From Teratosphaeria epicoccoides (lineage: Eukaryota > Ascomycota > Dothideomycetes > Mycosphaerellales > Teratosphaeriaceae), in NCBI GenBank assembly GCA_021401465.1, contig JADDMT010000001.1, positions 186,001-250,000 on the forward strand: DNA of 64,000 nt, given 5' to 3'. Positions 30,007 through 39,403 of this stretch are shown here, piece by piece. The notes below the pieces were generated by a model. That model was not told where the DNA came from and did not search any database. It was given only the letters and a program-made list of their open reading frames with translations. Position numbers and translations under genes: made by a program. How positions within the stretch are numbered: position 1 is the stretch's first letter; the number at the start of each line of letters is the position of its first letter.

Positions 30007-31913
30007 GATGGGATGCTTTGAGGTATGTAGATGGAGAGGGGTGATTTCTCCAGCGCTGGGGGTTCAAGTTCTCGCAGCCTGTTCTTCGGGAACGGGAGTG
30101 TCTTCTTTGCTTGTCGTCTGTCGTTTTGACCGCGACTTTTCATCTTGAAAGACTGATCCGGCATCCGTTAGAGCACAAAGGCCGCATAGCAAGAGATATA
30201 AGAACCAAGCAGATCCATATTATCAAACTTGGAGAGTATATAACTACCCAAATGAGACGAGACAACGAAATACAGAATATGATACGAGAACGAAAAGCAA
30301 GATTATGACTCGAAACCGGACAAGATCACGGCAACTACATGCGGGTTATACGGTCGTCGACCTGGTCAAAATCGATCACAATGCCATCATGAATGCCTGC
30401 GCCTTCTGCAGTACGCGCCGAGAACGCTTTGATGGAAATGAAGGTCCAGAGGACGTCGAAACGTGTGCAGCATTGCGGCGCAGCTTGGGAGCAAGAGCGC
30501 TTCGCTGCTCGGCTCCGCCGTACTCTCAACTGATCACGAGTGCCATGACCAGCGTATCCAGTGACAGTGCCGAGATCGAGTGACCGGGATTACGCTATGG
30601 CTTCTACCACAGTACGAGCCTAAATCTTTCGTCCAGCTGGAAAGACGTCTGGCTCAATGTGTGCTTGTCTCGAACGCTGGACCTGGCTGTTCGAAGTGGA
30701 TCACAGACCTGGATTACTCGACACCAGACATATCGTCTGACCAGACTTCGCTCGGATGGCTCAGGACTGCGGCAAGCGTCGCTCCACGAGAGTCTATTGT
30801 GAAGCGCTCGGCGTGATGGTTTCGCCTGCGTTTAGCTTACGATCTCGTAGGCGAGAAGCTGTGGCCGCCAAAGCTTGCGGCTGAATGACTAGGTCTCCGA
30901 GTGTTCATGTTCACTAAGTGTATTACACGTCGGGGCCGAGCGTGCGGCCCTCAGGCTCTAAGCCAAAGATTTTAGAGCAAGAGACGAACGGCCATGTGAC
31001 AATCCAGACGATCTGACCTTCATGGATCTTCTTGATTTCAATCTTCAGGAGGTAGCGCGCTGACTAGAGAGTCAGTGACTTGTCTGAGCTTCTTGCCTGC
31101 CAATTGAAGTCGTTCACCCATCTCGGATCTCAAGGGCCGGGTCGCTTTAGCTGTTCCTTGTATCATGCCAGTCTTGCCAGAAGCTCGCCCTTAAGAGGGT
31201 GCCGTTCGCGAGAATGAAAGATCTCGCCCTCTCAGTGCTGGTGGCTGCTTCTCCCAAACCGTCCATCCGTAACGAGATCCGCAGGCAGGCGCAGGATTGA
31301 TTACTGCGACCGACTCGCAAAGGTTTTGGTGGCGTTTTGGCATGCGTTGCAAATCTAGCTTCGAGTGAAAACCACAGGCATCATCAAGCTGCAAATGTCT
31401 TGGGACTCCACAGCTCATTGGGTCGCCACCCGCCATCCATCTCCGCGCGAGCATGACTATGGTCTGCCTCGTATGACACGCCACCGCGATGGAGCTCGCC
31501 AAGATGGACCGGTTGAAAGCCGCTGGGGCTGCTCGCTGCCAACTTCACGTCCGAGTCCGTTTGTGCTTGGCCGCCATAGAACGAAGCCCGATTGTTGTTA
31601 GCGTGTTTCCATGGCCTTGGTGACATGAGCCAGCCAACTGATTCAGAAATGAGAATGACTCCAACGGCGAGCTCACCCGTGTCACTATACAGATACATAC
31701 TTGTCTGAGCCATGGCGTATCGATTAAGACCTTAGTCTACAGGAACACAAAAGTCGGCATCCCAGGCACCGCCAAGCCGGCATGTCGAGGATCTGGGAAG
31801 TTTGATCGGCGCCTGCACATTATGTATTCGCAACATTGCTAGCATACAACCCATATATGCTATCAGCCCTAGGATGTATGTCGACGCAACGCAACTACGG
31901 TGACTTGCGACAT
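30007..31913. other. Gene-poor stretch, nothing recognised
   Basis: About 1.9 kb. Short open frames at 30305-30816 (plus) and 31384-31713 (minus) carry no recognised domain. No RNA gene or mobile-element motif was seen. Confidence 0.4.
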
Positions 31914-32060
31914 CTAGTTGAGCAGACAGCCGGCGTAATGTTCAGGCTCCTTATCCTCGAAAGCCTGGTAGCTGTCCCTTAGCATGCGCACGCCGATGAT
32001 TGCCACGAAGCCTGTAGACGCCATGCCGAGAGGCAGCCATTCCTCCTGGAAGTCATCCAT
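31914..32060 (-). CDS. Small 48-residue single-pass membrane protein, tentative
   Basis: An ATG at 32060 opens a short frame, MDDFQEEWLPLGMASTG..., with one hydrophobic segment (LPLGMASTGFVAIIGVRML) followed by a charged tail (RDSYQAFEDKEPEHYAGCLLN) and a TAG at 31914. The composition is typical of small mitochondrial or ER membrane proteins and unlike the random frames nearby. It may be a complete microprotein or the last exon of a longer gene; no upstream exon was identified. Function unknown. Confidence 0.35.
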   Translation of the reverse strand: MDDFQEEWLPLGMASTGFVAIIGVRMLRDSYQAFEDKEPEHYAGCLLN

Positions 32061-33125
32061 GAGGATGGTATTGGGACCATAGACGGGATAGATAAGTCAG
32101 GTTTATGTGCGTTGCAAGGAGCCTCAGAGCTGACGACTGAACTTCACCTGCCAAGATCAACCAGGGTGCCGCCAAGTTATCAACGCTGGTGTCTTCTGCA
32201 GGAGCCTCGGCCGTACTGCTGACAGACGACGAAATCTTTGCTAACATCAGATACGAGTCGTATATCGAACAGTATAACACTGGAGTGTGGATGCTCTCGT
32301 CCATCGTCCCCGAAATGGACCCCTTCAGATCAAAGCAAGCTGCATTGCCATCCATGCACAGAGCATGTTAGCTCCTGAAGAATTAGATGGTGATACGGAC
32401 GTTACCGAGGCGCAAGAAGCCCCGAAAAGACTTTGTGTGCACATTTTCAACAACTATTTTGCAAGTTTTTGGGTTGGTAGTCCAGCTCTCTTGGATGTCC
32501 AACTCCGACGCAGAATCAGGCGCACCCAAGGTCTGATTAGGTCTTGGCGGGCTCCCGCATCCGGACACCCCATCATCAATGCATAGAAATCTGCCAACGA
32601 CATATCTTTGGGCCTTGTTGAGCAACGGAGTCAATATGCCTCGGAGCCGCTCAAGTCGTCGGAACCATACTACGTGAGCGGACAGTACAATGGTGGACCA
32701 ACCAAGTTGTCGGGCCAGGGAGTCTGGCAAGAAATGTCTTCATATCCGGGCTCGCCCAGAAAGCTGTATTCGAACAAGTACGTTGGTAACCCGAGGGCTG
32801 AATTGGAGTCATAGCGAGTGCAGAAAGCAATTAATTGTTCTGATGGTGGCCGACTTTGATGTAGTTGGGCAATGTGTTGAAGCAGGTATAGTGATTCGGG
32901 TTTGTGGCACGTGTAGCACCAGAGAATAGATCGTGCGCATACTAGCCCCGACGCTTTCGAAGGTCAACGAAGTCTTTCGTGTCTGAGACGCAACAGCCTT
33001 TTGCCAGTGTCACCAAGGTTGCGCTGTAGGCGTGGAGGTCAATCGCGGAGTGTAAGGCATGTACGAGGCAACGTCAATCTCAGTCGCGTCTGCTGTGGGA
33101 ACTCTCGTAAAGCCGATAGAGGCAT
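32061..33125. other. Intergenic, nothing recognised
   Basis: About 1.07 kb before the 3' end of the Snf8 gene. Overlapping short frames on both strands, none with a recognised domain. Confidence 0.4.
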
Positions 33126-33908
33126 TCAGCCACCTTCATGCAGTGACGCTGGGCTCCAGAATTCAGTCTCCTCAGTTTGAGAGTCAACCCAGACCAAGCT
33201 ATTGGCAACCAAGTCATCGATGACCGCAATCGATCTCGCTCTTTCCCACCCAAGATTGTCTCGCAACATCGAGACCGTAACATACCCCAATACTTGGATG
33301 ACCGCGAGAACAGTAGACTGGTCCTTATTCAGTTCCTTCGGCACCGAACGAATGAACTTGCTGTCACCAAGCGTCTGAACGGTGAACATGCCTCCAAGCG
33401 GCTCGAGGGATTCCAGAGCCCTTAGAATGTCATCCTCAGTCGCATCCATGCCACCACCCACAATACCCTCCCTTCCCTTTGCCACCCGCTTCTGGACCTC
33501 AGCCAAAGCGATCATCCCACCATTCTCCGCCCTCGTCTCCCGACAGACCTCTACCACCCTCACCGCCAGCTCAAAATAGAAGTCATTCACACTGCTACCC
33601 AACATTCTCGTCCACGCACTCCCATCCTTACCTCTGCCACTGCCCTTGAGATTGCTGCCGGCCAAAGGATCCACGCCAATAGCATTGCACATCCGCGCAA
33701 ACTCGGCGCGGAAAACGGGATCTGAGCGAATATCTTTGGCGTGGGTCAGGGAGAAGTTGTGCAGAGCGGCTTGGAAGACGGAGAGTTGGTTGCTGAGTGC
33801 TTGCGCGTGTGTGCTGCGGAGTGCGGCGCCATGCTTTGCGTACGAGTCAGAGGAGATCGAGGCATTTGCCAGGCCTGCAAGACCGATGCCGCGGCGAGAG
33901 GAGGCCAT
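33126..33908 (-). CDS. snf8: ESCRT-II subunit Snf8/Vps22 (EAP30)
   Basis: Single exon, 260 aa, the normal length for Vps22. It starts MASSRRGIGLAGLANASISS, the family N-terminus, then a helix with QLSVFQAALHNFSLTHAKDIRSDPVFRAEFARMCNAIGVDPLA, characteristic of EAP30 proteins. The winged-helix part follows: SVNDFYFELAVRVVEVCRETRAENGGMIAL, DDILRALESLEPLGG and VLGYVTVSMLRDNLGWERARSIAVIDDLVANSLVWVDSQ. It forms the ESCRT-II complex with Vps25 and Vps36, which sorts ubiquitinated cargo into endosomal vesicles. Divergent from the RPL7 gene, with about 215 bases between start codons. Confidence 0.93.
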   Translation of the reverse strand: MASSRRGIGLAGLANASISSDSYAKHGAALRSTHAQALSNQLSVFQAALHNFSLTHAKDIRSDPVFRAEFARMCNAIGVDPLAGSNLKGSGRGKDGSAWTRMLGSSVNDFYFELAVRVVEVCRETRAENGGMIALAEVQKRVAKGREGIVGGGMDATEDDILRALESLEPLGGMFTVQTLGDSKFIRSVPKELNKDQSTVLAVIQVLGYVTVSMLRDNLGWERARSIAVIDDLVANSLVWVDSQTEETEFWSPASLHEGG

Positions 33909-34122
33909 TTCTCCTTCATTACGTCAAGATGTAGTGGTGGTCGAGCAAGTTCAAGGTTCCTGGATTGACGATGGCTCGGCTTATGTTCGGCCGTCGGCGA
34001 TCGGCATTCCGGTGCCAAGCCTCGATTCTGCCCGCACAAATCTTCTTGCGCGCTTCGGTTTTTGTCCTCTGCACGCCCAACGCTCATTTCGACAACCAAC
34101 GACACCAGCAACAATTGTCGCA

Positions 34123-35478
34123 ATGGCTCCCGCCAAGCATCAGGCCACCGTCAAGACGTATGTGCACCACCCTCGCCGCGCCGGGCGAGGGATTGCGGCA
34201 CAGTCGGTCCGCTCAGCAGCTCAGAAAATTGCCATGCTTGCTTTGCTGTCTCCACTAAGGAACAGCAACAACAGCACACACTTGGTCTCGGTCCTGCGCG
34301 TAGTCAGCAATGGCACGCCAGAATGTGAGCGCCTGGTCCACGCCGCTCTGCTGGAAACAGTGTGGTGGCAGTCTCGCTTGTCGAGGTCTTGTCGCATGGG
34401 CATTGCTCAGTGATCAAATGCAATATCAGAGTGCATATCGGAGAATGCATGAGAGCCAGCAGACCACTGTGCCGCAATTCTTCGCGCTGGCCGACAGCAT
34501 CGCGTCATGCACGCGATGCTAATAATGCTTGAATGAGTGCGACCGACTGATACGAAGACACAGCTCCGTTCCCACCAAGGATCAAATCCTGGTGCCAGAG
34601 ACCCTCCTCAAGAAGCGCAAGTCTCAGGAGAAAGAGCGCGCGGAGGCTTCCGAGAAGCGCGAGCAAAAGAAGAAGGTACGTCGGACGGAGCTCTTCAAGT
34701 GCTGCACGTTGGTTGTGGTGATGATACCAACCCCAACGCATCGACAAGCTTCGGCAATGCTGTCGTCAAGTTAACCATCTTTCGGGGCTGAACGAGCAAC
34801 AAGCAGCACTTTCTGTATATCATGAAAACGTCGCTGACCGCAACACAGGAGAGCAAGCAGAAGCGCCAGGAGATCTTCAAGCGCGCGGAGTCTTACGTCA
34901 AGGAGTACCGCGACCAGGAGCGTGAGAAGATCCGCCTCGCTCGCGTCGCCAAGCAGGAGGGCAGCTTCTACGTCCCGGCTGAGCCCAAGCTCGTCTTCGT
35001 TGTCCGCATCAAGGGTATCAACAAGATTGACCCCAAGAAGCGCAAGACTCTCCAGCTCCTCCGTCTCCTCCAGATCAACAACGGCGTTTTCATCCGCCTG
35101 ACCAAGGCCACCTCGGAGATGCTCAAGATCGTCGAGCCGTTCGTCGCCTACGGCTATCCCAACCTCAAGTCCGTCCGAGAGCTCATCTACAAGCGCGGTT
35201 ACGCCAAAGATAGCCAGAAGCAGCGCATCCCGCTCACTGACAACGCCATCATCGAGAAGCACCTCGGCAAGTTCGGCATCGTCTGCATGGAGGACTTGAT
35301 CCACGAGATCTACACTGTTGGCCCCAACTTCAAGCAGGCCAGCAACTTCCTGTGGCCGTTCAAGCTCAGCAACCCGACCGGTGGCTTCAGGCCGCGCAAG
35401 TTCAAGCACTTCGTTGAAGGTGGTGACTTGGGCAACCGAGAGGACCACATCAATGCTCTCATCCGCCAGATGAACTAG
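34123..35478 (+). CDS. RPL7: 60S ribosomal protein L7 (uL30)
   Basis: Three exons: 34123-34157, 34564-34675 and 34849-35478. Introns are 406 and 173 nt with GTATGT...ACACAG and GTACGT...ACACAG ends, and the joined protein is 258 aa. The text is classic L7: VPTKDQILVPETLLKKRKSQEKERAEA, AESYVKEYRDQEREKIRLARVAKQEGSF, VVRIKGINKIDPKKRK, LQINNGVFIRLTKATSEMLKIVEP, ELIYKRGY and the end HFVEGGDLGNREDHINALIRQMN. The first exon (MAPAKHQATVKT) was placed by its Met and in-frame donor. Both introns are longer than others in the window, as expected for a ribosomal protein gene; intron 2 carries a box C/D snoRNA. The protein binds 25S/5S rRNA in the large subunit. Confidence 0.93.
34713..34797 (+). ncRNA. 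Box C/D snoRNA in RPL7 intron 2, predicted guide for 25S rRNA (snR39b-like)
   Basis: A perfect C box GTGATGA lies at 34718-34724 and a D box CTGA at 34788-34791, 74 nt end to end, inside intron 2 of RPL7. Just upstream of the D box is ACCATCTTTCGGG. Its reverse complement, CCCGAAAGATGGT, equals a highly conserved 25S/28S rRNA segment as I remember it; the match is 13 bp, then one mismatch, then three more pairs. With the D+5 rule the nucleotide opposite C34783 is the G of CCCG, which I place at G805 in yeast numbering, the site of snR39b. Yeast RPL7A and RPL7B introns host snR39 and snR59 for a neighbouring residue, which supports a conserved host-gene link. A short GTTG/CAAC terminal stem is possible; D' and C' boxes are not clear. 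Confidence 0.75.
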
Positions 35479-36189
35479 ACGTCGTTGAGCGTGGTAATCA
35501 TGACGGGTATAGGTGTCTTCTGCAATGGCGCTATGGTGTTACAAAAGCATCGAGGCATCACTAGGTAGCATATGCAATTAGAGCCCATTGCCACGACCGA
35601 ATGAAATCAAATTGTTTAGTTTACTGCTATACTACGAAACTCCTCAGAGTTACTGCCTCTCCACCTGCTTCATGCGCGCTCTGGTATGCAAAGAAAGCCC
35701 TGTTGCTGTGACCGGAACAAACTCACCCCATATATCTCGCGGGCCGAATGTTTTGGGATGATCTCTGGACGGCATGGTTTTTGGAGACGTCTTGGAGATC
35801 GAGGCATCAAATGAAGATGTGCCTGTTGTTGAGGGCCGGCTGTCACAGCCTCATATAGATGCAAGCCATGAGACTGTGTCGATCCCACAACGCATAGACT
35901 CGTCTGTCGAGGGTTTGTAGCTAAACATCATTGCCTTGCCCCGCCTAGATGCAGTTGCCAACGTGACCGCAATCACCTGCTCGAAGCGCCGTGACGGCCA
36001 AAGTCGAAAGTTCCTGCGACAGCACTGCCATCACGTCAAATCCTCTGCCCTTCAAGACAATTTCAACTGGCAGCGAGATTTCTCTACAGGCTGTGCTCGG
36101 TCGCATCCCTATTCGCCGGCACATGAAGATCGTCCCACTCGCCCTGGGTCAAGTGCCTCGCAATGTACTGCTCAAAGCCGGAAGTTGAG
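35479..36189. other. Intergenic, nothing recognised
   Basis: About 710 bases after RPL7 and before the NmrA relic. It contains the RPL7 3' region. No gene seen. Confidence 0.45.
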
Positions 36190-36398
36190 TTCACCTTGGG
36201 AGGCATTGAGGACGTCCACAGTCTCAACTTTGTAATCTTGTTGGCCGTGCTTGCTTGTACTGCAGGCTGCGAAGTCTTTGATGGAATGATCGCCGTAACG
36301 TTGAAGCCGCCCTATGCTGACCGGAGAAGGGCATTGACGGTGGCCTGGCCGAGCTGGCCGTTGGCGCCGAAGACGGCGATATTGGTGAGCGGTGGCAT
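36190..36398 (-). pseudogene. NmrA-like/isoflavone-reductase-type Rossmann relic
   Basis: The reverse strand from 36398 begins MPPLTNIAVFGANGQLGQATVNALLRSA, a perfect NmrA-family nucleotide-binding start with GANGQLG. It then hits TAG at 36314-36312. The same frame continues GGFNVTAIIPSKTSQP, as a family member would. Shortly after, the family-like text moves to another frame (QQDYKVETVDVLNASQG), so at least one stop and one frameshift are present. No later conserved blocks follow. This is a decayed gene start of a NAD(P)-binding regulator or reductase. Confidence 0.55.
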
Positions 36399-37206
36399 CG
36401 TGCCAGTTGCCACAGAATTGCGTTCCAGATGCTGTTGAGTTCTGTTATTGCTGAAGATACCTCTGTACAGCTTGAGCTGCTGGGTCTTGCGCCTTCCCGT
36501 CGCCTCGGATGACACTGTGTGACGTGCTGACTGCACGAGGTGACGCTAGGAGGTAGCATGAAGCGACGGATGCATCTTTTGCTTCCCGAGCTGTGTACCC
36601 TGTAGTAAGTATAGCGAGGATTTGCGCATCCAACGGGCACAGCACCAGGACGAGCGATTGGCATGCCGCAGCGCACCCCGCCCAGAGGCACAACTCACCT
36701 GAAGGCGGTGCCATACAGGTTGGCCTCCCTGGTGAAGACGTAGGTCCTGACACCTTCTTGAGGATGGCTTATGTATCAACACTAGCCCGTTCCATCATTC
36801 TCTCACGAAAGACATGTGTCGCCATCCTTCTTGCATTCATGTGCTCCTCGTGAGGCATGTGAAGCAGAGTGCCATACTTGAAGCCTTTTCAAGAGGCACG
36901 CATGATGCCATATCTCCCATTCACCCGCACTTCCAGAGAGTAATGTATTCCGAGCTCTCTGTGCAACGTTGACGCTCGGCCCATATCTGATGGAGCAGCA
37001 TCACCAGCTCTTTTCAGGCATTTTCCATGCACACGACGACCAACGTTCGATGAGCCTCCCACTATCTCTCGCGCAGCGAAAATCACAGTTCCTGCTCCAC
37101 AGATGTGACATTACGACGATAACATCGCTGCTGTTCTCATACAAGAAACACTTATCGAAGGTCCGCTTAATGCCAACGAAACTAGGTTCGATCCGAGATA
37201 GAGCAC
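36399..37206. other. Intergenic, nothing recognised
   Basis: About 800 bases upstream of the ferric reductase gene, so it holds that promoter. No clear TATA or GATA cluster was picked out with confidence and no gene seen. Confidence 0.35.
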
Positions 37207-39171
37207 ATGATCGACCAGCATGCCTTATCGCCGCCAACCTTTACCGTCAATACCAACACCTCAACCCAACCCTCAGGATGGTGGACCGCCATATGTAAAG
37301 ACATCGCTATGGACAGTCTTCTAGGCCGCTCCTGGTCTTCCCTTTCATCATCGACTCGGCCTGACAGCATCTCGGTGGCGACTACCCAAACCTGCCGTCC
37401 TTGGAAATCCGAGATCCAAGATCCCGTCGAGCATCGAAACAGGCTCATCGATGGCCGTGCCTTTACGCAAAGTTTCCTCGTGACCTATCAGGCAGCGGCA
37501 TGCGGCATACTCCTCATCTTTACAATATGGCATTGGTACGACCATTTCACGAAGCGGCGGCGGCGATGGGGAATACGAAGTTATACCCAGGACGTCATTA
37601 CTGCCTCAGCATCAAGCAGTCCTTCCCGTGCGATTTCACCACGAGAAGATGGCAAGCCCATCGACAACGAACAAACGCCACTGCTCAACAGGAACAGTAG
37701 ACAACCACTCAGCTGGCGACTCAAAGTATGGCGACAAGCCCGCTCCTTCGCCATGTATCAACCACCACCAATCCCGATCATCAATAGACCCCTCCCCTCA
37801 AACTCAACGGCCCTCTTCATCCTCTCCCTCCTCGCTCTCAACGTCTTCTACGCAACCTACAACCTCACCTGGACCCTCCTCGACGTCTCCGTAATCTTCC
37901 CGGACCGCTGCGGCCTACTCTTTGCCTCCAACCTCCCCTGGCTCTACCTCACAGCCGCCAAGAACCAGCCCGTGAAATTTCTCACCGGCTACTCGTACGA
38001 GAACCTCAACATCCTTCATCGACGATTGGGCGAAATAATGTGCCTCCTGGCAGTCATTCACGCTGTAGGAATGTTCTCAGTGTGGTATTGCTTCCTACTA
38101 CCTGCTGGACTGGACCTGTGGAGATTTCTTACCTTTCCGGTGGTGTACCTGGGACTCCTGGCATTTGTCTGCTATGAAACGCTGTATTTCAGCTCGCTTG
38201 CTAGCTTTAGGAATTGGTGGTATGAGCTGTTCCTAGGCACGCACGTTATGCTGCAAACAGGAGCATTGGTCTTTCTATTCTTCCACTACAAGCAAGCCCA
38301 GCCATATGTGGCAGTGGCGCTCTTCGTATTCCTGGCCGACCGGCTGGTGTTCCGGATAGCGGTCAAGTCAAAAACAGTCCGAGCTGATCTCACTGTCATG
38401 GAAGACGGCAAGACCGTCTTGCTCTCAGCAGACTGGCCAATCGTATATCGGTGGTGGTCTGCAGTCTTCGGCGGCAGCACAAGCAAAGGCTGGCAGACGA
38501 CGGAGCACGTCTTCCTCACCATCCCATCACTGGCGAGGAAGCACATCATCCAAGCCCACCCCTTCACCATCGCATCCGCCGCTCCAGACGCAGACCACGA
38601 CCACGCCTGGTTCAGCCTCATCATCCGCGCCCACGGCGGCTTCACGAACGACCTCCTCAAATACGCCAAGTCGCACGCCTCCGCCACAATCCGCCTCGAC
38701 GGCCCCTACGGCTCCCTGCACGCCCTCTCAATGCTCCAAGACAGCGATATCTCCCTGATAGTAGCCGGCGGCTCGGGCGTCGCCGTCGCCTACCCTTTAC
38801 TCTGGTCCCTGCTACACACGCCAGACCCAGAAGCCCACACTCCCAGACGTTCTGTAGGCCTGATCTGGGTCATCCACGACGCCTCACACATCTCCTGGAT
38901 CGGACAGGAAAGGCTCGACGAGCTGAAACAAATGGGTCTGCATCTTTGTGTACCAGCACCTACGAGCAAAGCCGGACGGCCAGATACAGGGCGCTTGGTG
39001 CGCGAACTGACTGATGAGATGAAGAGGAATGTAGATCTCACGGATCCGAGTGTGGCCGTTGTCGTTTCAGGACCCGATGGCATGAATAGGACCGTCAGGA
39101 ATACTTGCGCGAGATTGGCGTGGGAAGGCGTTGATTTATTAGATGTCGCTGTTGAGAAATACGGGTGGTAG
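37207..39171 (+). CDS. Ferric/cupric reductase transmembrane component (FRE family)
   Basis: Single exon, 654 aa. Membrane helices run from about residue 95 to 390. The ferric reductase core carries heme-ligand histidines in NILHRRLGEIMCLLAVIHAVG (about 270-290) and LGTHVMLQTGALVFLFFHY (about 344-362). The FAD motif HPFTIAS is near 451, the DGPYGS and AGGSGVAVAYPLL NADPH-binding motifs near 500-530, and VVVSGPDGMNRTVRN close to the end. It moves electrons from NADPH across the plasma membrane to reduce Fe(III) or Cu(II) before uptake. The N-terminal 90 residues are polar; an alternative Met at 37309 (MDSLLGRSW) is possible. No signal peptide is obvious. Family assignment is firm; metal preference is not readable. 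Confidence 0.9.
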   Translation: MIDQHALSPPTFTVNTNTSTQPSGWWTAICKDIAMDSLLGRSWSSLSSSTRPDSISVATTQTCRPWKSEIQDPVEHRNRLIDGRAFTQSFLVTYQAAACGILLIFTIWHWYDHFTKRRRRWGIRSYTQDVITASASSSPSRAISPREDGKPIDNEQTPLLNRNSRQPLSWRLKVWRQARSFAMYQPPPIPIINRPLPSNSTALFILSLLALNVFYATYNLTWTLLDVSVIFPDRCGLLFASNLPWLYLTAAKNQPVKFLTGYSYENLNILHRRLGEIMCLLAVIHAVGMFSVWYCFLLPAGLDLWRFLTFPVVYLGLLAFVCYETLYFSSLASFRNWWYELFLGTHVMLQTGALVFLFFHYKQAQPYVAVALFVFLADRLVFRIAVKSKTVRADLTVMEDGKTVLLSADWPIVYRWWSAVFGGSTSKGWQTTEHVFLTIPSLARKHIIQAHPFTIASAAPDADHDHAWFSLIIRAHGGFTNDLLKYAKSHASATIRLDGPYGSLHALSMLQDSDISLIVAGGSGVAVAYPLLWSLLHTPDPEAHTPRRSVGLIWVIHDASHISWIGQERLDELKQMGLHLCVPAPTSKAGRPDTGRLVRELTDEMKRNVDLTDPSVAVVVSGPDGMNRTVRNTCARLAWEGVDLLDVAVEKYGW

Positions 39172-39403
39172 GGTATGATTCGCGATACGAATGAAATTGC
39201 CAGCATGCACCGTCGTGGACCATGCGTCTGTCTCCTGTGCCGTAGTCATCCAGGGCCTGGCAGACGAAGTCACCCAACAACACGCTATGCTGCAGTCGAT
39301 GCACAACACGTCCCGGCCGACCCAACAAAAAGCCAAAAGACCACCCGCGACCATCCAATGCTTCCAGATCCTACTCGTCGCTCATGCAAGATGCACTCCA
39401 CAC

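Noticed and set aside
34405..34550. Possible C/D snoRNA in RPL7 intron 1 (GTGATCA and CTGA)
   Set aside because: The boxes are about 135 nt apart, the C box has a mismatch and no rRNA-complementary guide was recognised.
37183..37192. GGTTCGATCC, a tRNA B-box-like sequence
   Set aside because: No A box, acceptor stem or cloverleaf can be formed with the flanking bases on either strand.
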